From positions 2,418,001-2,482,000 of the forward strand of contig JAALGY010000017.1 of assembly GCA_032358165.1 (NCBI GenBank): a stretch of 64,000 nt of DNA, written 5' to 3'. Source of the stretch: Diplosphaera chodatii. Lineage: Eukaryota > Chlorophyta > Trebouxiophyceae > Prasiolales > Stichococcaceae. Below, in pieces: positions 48,830 through 61,900 of this stretch. The translations under genes and the position numbers were made by a program. The notes under the pieces are model-generated. The model did no database searches, was not told the origin of the DNA, and saw only the letters and a program-made list of their open reading frames with translations. Every line of letters starts with the position of its first letter. The stretch's first letter is position 1.

Positions 48830-50958
48830 TTAGCACTGCTTGTCGTACTTGCAGGCAGCGTTGCCCAGGTTGGCGCCGCCGCGGGTGAAGGTATCCTGCA
48901 GATGAGTGACATGACGTGGGTTGCCTATGCTACTTGAAATGCATAGAGGGAGACCTGCGGCCAGAGTTTGGCATGACACATGTGCAGCAGCAAGCTGCGC
49001 CGATGCACAACATAACACGAATGTCACACCTTGTAGAGCTGCTGTGCGTGCTCGCACCTATCCAAATGCACATCCCAGCATCAGCTTCCAATGTCCATGT
49101 GCATATGGCAGGTTTAAGCGACCACATATGCACAAGACAGGAGGTGAGCCATGCATAGAGGTGCATGTCAGCAGGCACAGCCACTCACGTGTCGTACTCC
49201 TTCCAGTCAGCCTGCAAGGACAGCATACAAGAGTGTGAGCTGGGAACGATGCTGCTGATGGCGCATGTGTTGCACAGCAACGCCTGCCGATGGCGGGCCA
49301 TGCACAGTGCAAACGAATGGCAGGCAGCACGCCCAGCAGTCCACTGCCGCCAAGTAGGCGATGGTTTGAAAGTGTGCCCATTTGAGGGGGTACACACACC
49401 TGGGTTGGGACCTGCAAAGCAGCAGGTGCACCAGTCGATCATGTTGTCAGGGATGGTGGTCTCTTTGACATGTTGTGCCTGGCATGCACTGGCTGCCAGG
49501 TGCTGATTGCATGTGTGTAACAAGTGACCTCACAAAGGCAGGTCTGATGCGTGTTGCAAGCTGCTCTTGTCAATGCTGTCAGATGGCGTGAGGTAGCAAA
49601 ATAGGTCAACGCCACGGAACAGAGGCGGAGGCTGCTGACAGCATTGCACGACAGCACGACCGCACCTGCTGCACGACGGTGTAGGAGCATGTGCCCGGGC
49701 GGCCAGGGCTGCAGGTCTCCTCCTTGGGCGTGATGGTGTAGGACTGCACACAGCAGAGATACATTTTAGACCATATAGGATTGTTGGGCACTACTTGCGG
49801 ATCGCTTCTATCATGTGTCGCACGACCAGTCACACGTGCAGCAGATGCGACACCAGCGAGGTTGTTGCCGTTGCGGTCAGAGCGTCAGACTGCAACCAGA
49901 TGCTGTACATACCATCGGACACAGACATCAGAGGGTGCAGATTGGCAATGCGGCACACCTTGCCCTCGGTGCAGGTCTCCCACAGCTGGCGCTTTGCATC
50001 CTTGCCCACGCTGCGCACGGAAGATTCTAACATGGCAGTGCTGGCTCCAAAGGCATGCAGACGGCAGCATGCACACAGGAACAGCGAGGGCAGCAAGGTC
50101 AGCACCAATCCACTCACGTGCATGCGACTCCATCGTAGCCTGATTTGTGACAAAAGGCTGCGCAGAGACACAAGCGACCGTTAGCATGCGGACCACTGGA
50201 AGTAACGCAATCAGGCGGGCTCCGCTCTGCGAATGAGTTTGCTGCACTTCAGTGGTGTCCACATGCACAATGTGACAAGCCTGCACTATCGCACTGCGCT
50301 CGTGGCCTCATGCATGCATCTACCATCCGCTGCGTGCACAGCACTCGTGCTGCTGATGATACTGCACATGCCACCCATGGGTGCATATGTGTGTATGCCT
50401 TGCAGCGGCACGCATACTATGTAGGTCGAGATGCTCAGCATCACGACTTCAGCCAGAGGAGCAGCACTGTCAGTGGCAATCTGCCACATCGGGCTTGCTG
50501 TGCCTGGTTTTATGCCACAAAATCCATAGGTGATCCAATCAGCCACGAGAAAGGGATCTGGCGGTTAGACGTTAGACAGCCTGTGCTACTGCACCTGTGC
50601 TGGCCAGCAGCGAGGTGGTCAAGCCTGTATTTTAACGATATGTAAACCGAGCGACCCGCAGGTTGGTCATGGCAGGTGTGCCAATACACCCTGCTGCACC
50701 AGGGTCACCGACCTGATACTCGGCAGTAGCCTGGGACTGCCGTTGTCGGATGCTCACGACCAGCTACTCTGCTGTGCAACATGTGTGGCCAGCGTCGACG
50801 AAGCAAAGTATACTGCTGGGTGCTGAGCCTCTACTCATCCTTGCTCTGTGTTCGAGAGGGAGCGCGAGCAGAGAGGCAAGCTCACCAGCATCCGCCGTGG
50901 AGACGACGGCGGCCAGACCCACCAGGGCCAGCAGGAGGACAGCAGTGCGGGAGGCCAT
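48830..50958 (-). CDS. Secreted eight-cysteine protein A (tandem paralog)
   Basis: Eight exons closing in frame to 123 residues: 50886-50958, 50118-50157, 49959-50010, 49666-49743, 49400-49411 (12-nt microexon, VPTQ), 49189-49211, 49030-49057, 48830-48895. Same exon sizes as paralog B throughout. The signal peptide is identical in sequence to B (MASRTAVLLLALVGLAAVVS then TADA). Mature segments: AFCHKSGYDGVACT, VGKDAKRQLWETCTEGK, EETCSPGRPGTCSYTVVQQ, ADWKEYDTCEHAQQLYK, and DTFTRGGANLGNAACKYDKQ with a final Cys. Eight Cys, no TM helix after the signal. Intron 1 is the largest (about 730 bases). Family not recognised. Confidence 0.8.
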
Positions 50959-51385
50959 ATTGCTGAAGTAGAGGCTGAAGCTGAGATGCAAGCAGGGACT
51001 GCGAATTGCAGCAAGTGAGCGAAGTGAACTCTTGCCCGGCAACATTCGGAGGTTGACTCCTTACCATGGGCCGCTGAGGAATATTCGCACATAAGCGGCA
51101 GATCATCCTGAGGAGTCAGCCCTGCAAGATCGCATGTGCCCTACAGCTGGGCCTGTCAGACTGCTGCAGCTGCCATCCCGCGGCGGCCAGTGCAGAATGA
51201 TAGATGATATTCCGCCGCTGGGTGGCGACTGCCCGACGACAAGTCGATGCGTCACAGCTACAGGCGCCAGATATGGAACATCAGCTTGACGCGAGCGCAA
51301 ACGCAGCGGCGTGTGATCGCACTTTGGAAGAGCACCTGCCATCTCTCAAGGGTCGGCGCGTGTGCAACCGCTGTCGGTCATCACC
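50959..51385. other. Divergent promoter region, secreted gene A and MGST3
   Basis: About 430 bases between outward-pointing start codons, so probably a shared or bidirectional promoter. It contains the conserved motif at 51077 and a second match to gene B upstream DNA: AATGATAGATGA at about 51196, also at about 48340. Confidence 0.5.
51077..51092 (+). promoter_or_regulatory. Shared upstream motif of secreted gene A
   Basis: AGGAATATTCGCACAT, 119 bases upstream of the gene A start codon and identical to the site before gene B. Confidence 0.5.
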
Positions 51386-52221
51386 ATGGGGTTGCTGGAT
51401 GCGTCCACCATTGCTGTCGAGCTCAAGCAGGTGAGATGGTCTGTATATTTGTTCACATACATGCCCCTTTGCTGGGCCTAAGTGTCTAGAATATGAGAGT
51501 GCCAGCCGGCGTGGCTGCGGGGCAGGCTGCACTCAGCTGCTCTGCCAGCAATCAGTCGCACTCTCAGCCTCTGACCTGGCAGCCAGACCAGCAAAGAGGT
51601 CACGCGTCATAGCCATTGCATAGGAGCTTTGAGACTCGTGAGGCGTGGCTTGCCGAGTGGATTAGCAGCTGCGTGAAGCTGTTGCGACACTTTGCCTCAG
51701 CGGAAAGACCACATGAAATACACATTGGTCATCAGTGGAGCCATGGGATGCGCATACTTCGTAAAGCTGTCTGAGCTAATGTTGATCGTCTGTTCGTTGC
51801 TTGGCAGGAGCACGGGTTCGCGCTGCTGGCAGTGCTGCTGACCGCCTTTGTGCACTACTGGTACATGACGGTTGGCGTCTCCAGCGCGCGGAAGCGGTTT
51901 GGCGTCAAGTACCCTGCCCTGTATGCGCCCGGCTCTGACGCCAATGCCCATTCCTTCAACTGCATCCAGCGCGGCCACCAGAACAGCCTGGAGCAGCTTC
52001 CACACTTCCTGATGGTGTTTGCAGCCGCAGCAGTCAAGTATCCTGTGGCGGCGGCGGTGTGTGCGGTGGTCTACAACATCGCGAAGGTCGTGTACTTCCA
52101 GGGATACAGCACCGGCGTCCCTGGCAACCGGAACCGCGGCGCCTTCTCATACCTCGCCCTCATCGCGCTGTATGGCCAGGTGATCATGTTCGCCAACAGC
52201 CTGCTCAAGCTGTCAAAGTGA
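51386..52221 (+). CDS. MGST3: Microsomal glutathione S-transferase 3 (MAPEG family)
   Basis: Integral membrane enzyme of the ER/outer-membrane type that conjugates glutathione or reduces lipid peroxides. Two exons: 51386-51430 (MGLLDASTIAVELKQ) and 51808-52221, joined in phase 0 to give 152 residues, the usual MGST3 length. The family core is clear: EHGFALLAVLLTAFVHYWYM (helix 1), SARKRFGVKYPALYAPG, FNCIQRGHQNSLEQLP (the MAPEG signature; plant and animal MGST3 have FNCIQRAHQN), and later helices with a YSTGVPGNRNRGAFSYLA segment ending in KLSK. The short first exon is chosen because it has the only in-frame ATG with a good GT donor. A TGTAA lies at 52497. Confidence 0.93.
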
Positions 52222-52923
52222 GTGGCGGGCTGCCATGTGTGGTGTGGACACGGTTGGAGGGTTGGGAGGACGGCACGGGATGTTGCGTGATGCACTTGGT
52301 ATAGTGATGTGCTGCTGCTGTCCGCTGGTGGTGCAGTGTTTTGACGGTGAGTACATGCATGACACCAGCACCGTGATACTGGGAACAACTAGATGGTCTG
52401 CCAGTCGTCGGTTTGCAGTCGTCAGTGTTACAATTTGAAGCAGCCCAAGGCAGCCGAGAGCGTCGCAACACCAGTCTCGATAGGCATGCAGGGCAGTGTA
52501 ACAGATGGCAAAGAAAACAAAGTCATCGAAACACAGTCATGCTGCTGGAAACACATCTGAAAGCATTTGACAATGCTGACATCAATCCTTGCATCAATGC
52601 TCAATATTTTCAGTATCGCAAAGGTTCATTGATTGTTCAATGAGTTGCGCTCCGCTGCAAGTGCATCGATCGAATCTGCGACTTACATTTCTCTGTAGCG
52701 TCTGGCCCAATGACTGCGGTCACGTCCTGTATGACATCCACGCTGAGACAGCATCATCGCTTCTCCCAATTCAGCCGTGCGTAACCCCATATGATCAGCA
52801 CCCTGCACTGACGAGAGAAGCATTCAGCAGGCTGATGCGGCGCCATGCCACAGCACGATATTCTGGTACAGACGTCACATGCGCTGCTTCAAGCAAGCGG
52901 TGCCAGTATGTTCGGAGCGCCTC
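52222..52923. other. Convergent intergenic region, MGST3 and ABCG
   Basis: About 700 bases between two 3' ends. A TGTAA at 52497-52501 can serve MGST3. No exon seen. Confidence 0.45.
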
Positions 52924-55900
52924 TTAGCACAAGGCACACCAGAGCAGCGCCGTCTCTGCAATCAGGACGGCAACCCCAATGCCTGCACAACAGAAAAGTC
53001 CTTGAGATGGTCGCTTCACTGTTGCAGCTGCACAAAGTCGCAGGCGATGATGACAACTGTGCTAGACGACAGTGTCCCATTGTCAACAAGTACCCAGGCG
53101 GCCATAGTGATAGCCGTAGAAGGTTTCGATGAACGTGCTGACAGGCTCAGTCTTGCCGGTAATCTGCACCGCAGATACAAACAGGTTTGCTCGTTGGCAC
53201 GGTCATTATCTTTGCATGATTGATTGTGGATGTCCAAGTACATGCGCATGCCCAGGTTGTTTGCAATGCAACAGTTCCTGCTGACGCACCAGCAGGATCG
53301 GAGTGTCACTCCCGCCCAACTGGCTGCCGACCTGGCCGTAGATGAGCCACGCCACAGGGTTCACATCTGCAGCGGCAGAAACATGTCATGTGTGATCGGT
53401 CTGCCACAGGGCGATGGGTGCCTGCGGCACATGCCGCGACCAGCCTAATCGAGTCCAATTATTCCCCTGATACACAGACTAATGTTATGCCCTGAACACA
53501 GTAGTGCAGGTCTGCCAACCAGCCCTCAGACTCCTCTGACTGCAAGACAGGTGAATCATGACAGGGACATCTGCGGATGGCGGAGGGGCATGGTGCTGCA
53601 CACTCACAGTGGAACCAGCGGTGCCACCACGGCATGGCCGGCCCCGGCAGGAAGAAGCCGGACTCCAGGGCGCACACGAAGTTGATCATCCCTGAAGGGG
53701 CCACAGGCAACGCACGTCAGTCAGACACACGCACAGCCAGCAACGCATCGTCTTACAGACATGCCATGGCGATGTGGTGGGCTGCTGCAACAGAGGCATT
53801 TGGGTGTGGGGCTGGGTGTGTCACCTGTCACGATGTAGGCGATGACCGGGTTTGGTGTGACGACCACAGCCGCGACGCCGACCGAGGTGAACAGCGTCAG
53901 CGTCAGGAACTCGAACAGCAGGAACCACAGGAACTGCCCGGCGGACCAATGGAACTGTATGAGCGCGTACGCCTGCGAGGGCAACATCACAGTCTGAAGG
54001 CAGTACAGAATGGCACCACCATCATATTGCGCTGTTAGGAGATGCACAGGGTGGGCTGTACAGCACTGGGTGGGTGGGATGCAGAGACGCTGGGAGCTTG
54101 CCACACGCCTTGACATAACAACACTGTGCGGTTGTCGTGCGTCAAAGAAGCTAGGCGACCAACAAGTGGTCAGCACTCACCAGCACAGAGAAGATGGTGC
54201 TCCATGCGAACACATACGGCAACTCGATGGTCAGCTGCAAGCACGAAAATAGCCCATTGATCATAATGCTGCCCCGACCAGGAGGCAACACTGCATGGCA
54301 TGTGACACAGCTAGGCATTAGCTTGATGGATGGCAGCTGGCTCTCACCAGGCTCATGGCATATGGAGCAGCGCCATACAGGCCTGCAGAATGAACAGGCA
54401 TGGTCAAACCTCGAGTACATTCTTGTCAGAAGTCAGAAGGCAGCACTGTACATGGCGCGCTGCTGAGACAAGTGGACAAGCAGCCAGGTGCGCAGAGGCA
54501 GGTGTGTGGAGTGCTGACCTGCGGCGCGCTCCCTGTAGTAGACAGGCCTCTCGACGTTCAGCATGGGCCGCACTGCATCGCCTGCATACTTGCCTGTGTG
54601 CAATGCGACAACTTTGCTGCCTCTACTGTCCTTCCCTAGTTATAACAGATGCATGTGTCGACAGCCAGGCACCACACAGAATTGACTGGGCCAGTGTCCA
54701 GCATAGTGCAGCAGGTGCCAGCGTGGACAGCAGCACACCTAGGGCCAGCCCTGCTGTGAAGATTGCAGCAACAAGGATGGACACATCTACAGAGCTGCTG
54801 GGGCTCGAGCCGATGCCCACAAAAGTTGTGCCTGCATGACAGCATGCATGTCAGTCAGTCCAGGGCAGCTCAATATGTGCTAAAAGGAAGAGTGCTGCCG
54901 GTCTGCTGCTTTGTGTTGACATGTATGCAGGCATGCTGTCGGACTGCTAGGCGTAGCCACAGGTGTCCAAAAGGCACAGGTTCTGTACTCACCAAATGAC
55001 AAGCCCATTGCAAGCGCAAACAGAAGGCGTAACAGTGTATAGCTTGTTGTGCGCCTGCGCCATGAAGGGCGGCAGGTCACCAACACAGCTCAGCGAAAGG
55101 GTTTGCACGGTAGTCAACAGCAGGGTCCGTTGCAGCCGTGCCAAGTCATCAGTGCTGCAGAATGTGCTGCATGCATCACAGAATATGAGGAGCACATGGC
55201 CAACTATGCTTCAGGTGAGTTGTACTCTGAACGAGCGATCATGTTGTGGGCGTAGCACACACCAATACGCCTTGTGCCACCGCCACAGGCACAGGCGGTA
55301 TTGCTGCCAGGCGCCGCGGCTGCGGCGCTGCCGGAAGCGCAGGGGCTCGCTGCCCTCCGCCGGCTGGCTGAGCACGATCTGCGCCGCCCTCTGCCTGCGC
55401 CGGCAGTGGGGCGTGGGCCACGTTGGTGGCTAGGCCTTGGCATGACAAAATGTTCTAGCGGGTAAAGGCCCTTTCGCAAGCGCGCCAATCAGCAGTGTTG
55501 GGGGTCAGCGAAAGTGGACACTGCAGTGGGCTGCCAATGTCCAACTGGTCGGAGGATACTCAGGCGTTCAGGCGAGGGGCTCACTTGCACAGGCTGCTGG
55601 CGGCCCACAGGTCGGCGAAGCTCTGCTGCAGGCGCCGCTCCGCAGCGGCGCTGGTGGCGTCCAGCACCCAGGCCGCTGGGTTCGCCTCCGCCGGCATCTG
55701 GGCCACGCTGCTGATGCCCTGCATAGCAGGCCTAAGCTTTGCTATGCTGTCAGGTACCTGCGCTGCAGGCTACAGACACGTGCAACCGAGGCATGACACT
55801 GGGCATGTAGAGGCGACACTGGCGGCCTGCAGTGGCACCTGGAAGTAGGCGATGAGGTCGCCCGACTGCCGGCCGATGGATCCGCTGTAGATGATGCGGC

Positions 55901-58900
55901 CGCCCCGCTTCATGAGCAGCAGCTCATCGAAGTCCTGCGCATCACGTCATATGTGTCATCAACAGTTGTCGGTTGTAGGTGCACGTGCTGCATGGAATGC
56001 TTAAGGGGCAGCAAGTGCTTCAGAGTCTGCTCAGCAGCAGCAGTGACCCAAGGCTAACAGTGTGGACAGTGCTCATGGGCGCTGCACACCTCGAACACGG
56101 CAATGGACGGCTGGTGGATGGTACACACGACGGTGCGTCCTGTGTTGACGGTGTTGCGCACTGCCCGCATGACAAGGGCAGCCGCCCTGGCGTCCAGACC
56201 TAGCAGTGAGGCACCTCGATGTTGGTATCTGAGGCGTCGCTAAGAGCGCACGGCAGCACTGCACATCTGATCATGTGTTGGCAGGACAAGCTAGCTGCTG
56301 CAAGACATGTTGCTGAGGGTGGATGGACAACAATTGCTGTGGTCCTTATGCTCCCCAGTGCTCACCTGAGGTGGGCTCGTCCATGAGCACAACAGATGGC
56401 ATGGCCACCAGCTCGACAGCAATGGTCAGCCGCTTGCGGGCTTCCACGCTTAGGCCCGACTGGCCTGCGGATGAGGGCAAAGGCAGTCATGTCACAAGGT
56501 ATGCAGTCACTGACATTTGACACCGCACCAAACATCACGATGACGAAGTGTTCAGAGCTGGCGCAGCAGTTTACTAAAGGATGCCACCCTTCTCTCTGAG
56601 GTGACAAATGGCATGCACCCACCTGGAGTGCCAACGAGGGCGTCACGGAGGGGCGCCAGCTCCACCAGAGCCATGACGTGCTCCACGACGGCCTGCACAG
56701 CTGCGGCGCCAGGATTGCCCGGCAGCCGCAGCGCCGCTGAGAACGTCAGCGCCTCGTGGACCGTTGTCGGTGGCGAGTGGATGTCGGTCTGAGGCCAAAC
56801 AGAAACCCACAAGGTCAGTCACCCAGCAGGAAGCACAGTCCCCACTTGCGTGCCACTGTTCTTTGCAATTGTATGGAGGACATTGGCTCACTGGAGGACG
56901 GTGCATACCTAGCAGCTGCAGTCCCACCTGCTCGACAAACCCTGACACGCGGGCAAAGGTAACATCATCCTTGGGGTGGCCCGCCACCTGGATGTCGCCC
57001 TCGATGAGGCCACTGGTCTTGCGGCCCGCCAGAACATCCAGCAGCGTGGTCTGCGGCAGCACATCAAAATATCACACATCACGGTTAAACAGCGGTTGCG
57101 CTGATGCTCAGCATACGAGGAGCTTCAACAATGGTGGAGGGGGGCGCTCGAAGTCACCTTGCCGGCGCCCGTCTCGCCAATCAGTGCCGTCAGGACCCCA
57201 GGCCGGAAGCAGCCGCTCACATCCTGCGCAGCACAGCAGCTGCTTTGCTTCAGCAGCAGTATGCTTGGCTGCAAACCCCTGTGAAGATAGAAGCAATTGC
57301 CACGGGCTTCATCCTTGCTCTTCTTTGCTGGCCTGTGCGTGATCATGCTGCTGCTGATCAGCCCAGTCAAGCCGCATCAACTCAGTCAGGTCGGACCGCA
57401 CACGTTGAGTAGGTATAGGCGTGGCTTGGTGTCAGGTGTGTTGCGTGGGTGCTCAGGCAGCACCATGGCTTCCGGCAGGTCCACGCTGTACCACAGGTTT
57501 TGGAACGTCATGCACCTGCAAGACAGCCCGAGCACCCAGGTCTGGGGGACTGCGCACAGCATGTACATGAGGTGCTGCCCCAACTTGACCTGGACGGGTA
57601 TTCGGCATGGCGGGCTGTCAACAAGGGTGCCGAGCTCGAGCTGGCAAGCTGCCGGACGATGGCTGCCCGGAGATTGAAATTGTACATGCGTGTTGGCAGT
57701 GACCACAGTATGGAGCGCACAGAGGCTGGAAGTGCAGCGTGGCGGCGTCGCCGTGAGAGTCCGCGCCCACGGCCGCCGCCAGCCTGCTTGGCGGCTCCAA
57801 CACCTCTGACTGGCCCTCGCCAACCTGCAGGTCGTCCTTTGCGTCGTCCTCATCTGCCACTGCCTTCACGTCGACCGCCACGTCGGCTTTGCCGGTGGTC
57901 CGCTCAGCGGCTGCTGGGGGGCTGGCCTCTGCCACGGCGCCAAAACGTTTCCGGGGCGCTGCGGTGCAGGACCGCCGAGGATTGCTGTTTGTTCATCCCT
58001 TAGCCATAGCAGTTGAGCCGCACATGACCAACAACCTACCTTTGTTCGAAGAGTAACGTCAAAGCAGCAATGCTGGGTCCAGGTTGACCACAGTACATAC
58101 ATGTGTGCAGCTATAGAAAGGGGTCAGGGTTCCGCACCGGACAGCCACTGCAGGCACGCGACGGTGGCGGCATGCGTGAGCACGATGGCGCCGGCCATGA
58201 AGACCATTGCGCCCCAGATCCAGGCCTCGCTGTTGCTGAAGCCACGCAGCCGCAGGAAGGCGTCCCCCAAACCCTCCCCCGGGAAAGGGCTGGACGCATC
58301 CCAGTCGGCGCTCCGGAACTCGTTGTCCACCAGCGCCGTGTCTGCATACGCCAGCGGGTTGATGTAGGACACCCTGCAATGACAGTGCCCATCACTTGAC
58401 CAATTGCAGTGGCGATCGGGTAGTTGGGGTTGTCAGTCAGGAGGTGACAGTTTGACGCCAGAGCAACCGATCTGGACAGGGTTCGCCGGCAGTCAGTTCT
58501 GAAGGTGGCACAAGCCGCACCATCGCCACCACCAGCCCAGGCATGGGTGGGGGATGTTGGTGCCGCTGGTGTTGACCAGGATCACGAAGATGCAGATCAC
58601 AGCAAAATTGCCGGTGTGGGGGTCGCGGCACACAGCGGCCATCAACCTGAAGCAGGGCAGCGTGCTGGTTGATGCCACCGTGGGAGCATGTAGTGGGCAT
58701 CTATCGGTGGAGCAGGCCCATCATCTTGCAGCACCAACTGGGTACACAGATGAAGCAGATGAGGTGGTCTACTGCACGATGGTACCTACAGAAGGCCATG
58801 GCCCAGTTGTGCATCAGGCATGCGATGCACCAGAAGATGAAGAACCCAGATGCCGTTGCTTGCAGGCCCACACCCTGCAGCCAGGACGTCAGCAGCACAT

Positions 58901-61900
58901 CAGGCTCCCGACATAGCACCCATGTACAAGACGCTGGTGATTGCGGTGCAACAGGTATGACACGGCCGGCATATTGAGCGGAGAGTGACGCGCACCCAGT
59001 AGATCATCAATGACGACACCAGGGACTCCAGCAACGACTGCAGCACCGAGATCGCCTGCTCGCAAGAAGGGCCCATCAGCGAATTGCTGGTCTAAATCAA
59101 CTTGGTGACATTCATTTGAGCACGCCATGTTGAGAACAGAAGGACCTGCGCACCATTGTGGGTGAAGCGAATGCCCACGCTGTGTAGAAGAAGTTGTCCC
59201 CTGTCACAGCAACGAAGTCTTTCATATACAGGACAGCGATGACTGAGGTGTGTAGAGGAGCGTGGCCGGGTTCACGATCAGCATCGGCGGCTGGCTGACT
59301 GCGCACTCTGCTTGAAGAATGTCGGCAGGCGCTGCAGCAGCATCTGCTGCTCTGACAGGTTCACGAAGATCATGGAGATGAGCGCAAAATATATCGCCTG
59401 CAAGTTGTATAGGTTTCATGTGACTGAGTATAAAGCTGCGCTCTTGCTGACCTGCTAGCGAAGCAACAAGCCTGACTTGAGGCCTGATCACAGTAGTGCA
59501 GGAACCAGCCACAGCGCCCAGTGACGGGTTGCTGAACAGCAGACAGACGCACCCCCATGTAGTAGCTGGCTTCTGTCAGGCTGTCCCTGTGCCTCGTGCC
59601 CTTGGCATACAGTGTGGAGACCAGGAAGCCATTGATCAAGGCCTGCACCCCATGGGCACTTGAATCAGCTTTCGTCACCAGAATAACGGACTACGAGCTG
59701 GCAGTTTCCTTACGCATTTTTGGCAGCCTCAGCACCATACTGCTGCGGGACAGAATGCTGCAGAACCTGGACAAAGCGGGAGACGAAGACGTGGGAGTTG
59801 CGCATCATGAAGGTGAACTCCCGGTGGCACAGCGCCTGCAGCATCTGCAGCGGCCCCAGCCCATACCTTTGCATGACCTGCCGCCACACAGCGACCATTT
59901 GAGCATGTATGCAGGCCTTCGACCTCGTCACATATTGCATGTGATCATCTGGCACTGGCAGAGCGACTGTTGTGCTGCAGCAGCAGCCACACCAGGGCGT
60001 TGTCAGCCGAGGCAGCTCTGTCGAAGGGCATGTTCAGCAAGGTCCTCATGTTATGCGACGCCTGCGTCTTCTGGAAGGCCGCCACAAAGGTGCTTGCAGG
60101 TATGAAGCTGTAGGCTTTGCTGTCGTCCGCCCAGTATTGCTCCTGCAGCAGCACGACCACGGGCTCGTCCATTGCTATGAACCCAGCCACCCCATACTAT
60201 GTCGCTTTGTTGCTCTGCTGCCGCTGTCATCGATGGCAGCTTGATCAGCAGTGCATGCCAAGCAGCACCTGCTGAGCCACAGGGCTACAGCTGCACTTGG
60301 AAGCTCAATTGTGTACCAGCACCTGGTCACTAGAGGAGAGGACCTCCTGCAGGAAGTCAGCCACTGCCTTGCGGTCCGGAAGCTGGAAGCCCATGTCACT
60401 GAAGAACGGCAGCACCTGCACAGATGATACCATGCCTGCCGCCCTTGCAGAGTCACAGGCCACCAACCGGTCAGCAGAAAGCCAAGGTCCAAGGGATTGG
60501 TCTGAGCAGCCAGTGCTAGTGCAAAATTACTTCTCAGTAACATCATGTACCTCATCGCGGGGCCCATGGAAGGCAACTCGGCCGTCAGCCAGCAGCATCA
60601 CGTCGTCAAACAGGTTGTAGACCTGCGGCGGACGCATGGTGACTCTGCGACCTGACTCTGGCTCAACTAAGCAACACATCATCCAGCACATCACAGGATC
60701 CTGAAACACATCATTGATGCAGCACGCAGACCAAGCGACTTGCCTCCGGAGCGGGTTGCAGCAGCGCCAGCAGAATGGTTGCCTCGCGCACATGGCAGAA
60801 GTCCGCCAGGGTCTGCACGATCTGGAAGGTGGTGGTGGAGTCCAAGCCGGTTGAGATTTCATCCAGCATCAGCGTCTGCACCGGGCCTGCGAACCGCTGT
60901 GAACATGTCCTCGATCTGTTTCATACTGAATAAGTCGTCAGGGTGCTCATGCTGCACTGCGCGGTGTCCAGCGACTGGCGCTCAGGGTATGCAGGCCCGA
61001 CGGCTCCCCACCGACGGTCATCTCTGCGGTGGTCAGCCGCTTGAGCTGGCCGCCGGAGATGCCCTTGATCATGTCGCCGCCCACCAGGCCGTCCGCCACG
61101 GCGTCCAGCCCCAGCAGCCGCAGCATCAGCTCCGTCCTGATGGAGTGCCGCCCGCCCACCTCTGCCTCCGCCTGCGTCCACACCAACACATGAATCTAAC
61201 TGCACACTTGCAAGCTCAGATGGTCGACAGGGTCTACGTGAGGCCTGTGTCAGTACTGCTGAGGATCTGATAAGGGCGGGCGCACCACTGCTGTCACAGG
61301 AGCAGCACCAGCACCTCCATGAAGGCCTGGATCTCGGGGCGGGGCCTGATGCCCAGCTCCGCCTCCCGCTCGGCGATCCGCCGCAGCTCGTCTGCCCTCG
61401 CCCCGACGCCCTGGCAGCGCGCGGCAAAGTCCAGCGTCTCCCGCACCTGGAGTGCACACACGCAGCCGCACGCTGTCAGGTTCAGAGCCACAGCGGGAAG
61501 GCGATGACTGAACAGCAGCTTGATGCACCGCGCCACTGCAGGGAGCGATGCGCTCACGCTCTCACAGCCTCGGCATCGATGGGAGGGTATGCCAGCATTA
61601 CGGCAGTCCACAGTGCAGGGCCATACTCCTGTAGGAGGACCCACCGTCAGCTGCGCGATGTGGACGTCGTGCTGGTCCACGTACGCTGCTGTCCGCTGCA
61701 CCACAAACTCGTCCAGCCTGCAGTGCATCCCGTAGCGGGCTAATTCAGCCCAAGATCGCCAATGCCAACACTTCACGAGCCACCACACAGCAAAGCACAT
61801 GGTGGCAGCTATAATCGGCAGCAAACAGCCGGTGAGCGCTCACGTGTGGCCGTTGTAGGTGATGTCTCCCTGGATGCGCACTGAGCCGCCGCCGTGCTTC

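Noticed and set aside
49412..49478. Exon encoding NMIDWCTCCFAG in secreted gene A
   Set aside because: It breaks phase with the next exon and has no matching frame in paralog B. The 12-nt microexon solves both genes.
51650..51720. tRNA-like D-arm (GCCGAGTGGATTAGCAGC)
   Set aside because: No matching T-arm (GGTTCGA) or acceptor stem follows. It lies within the MGST3 intron.
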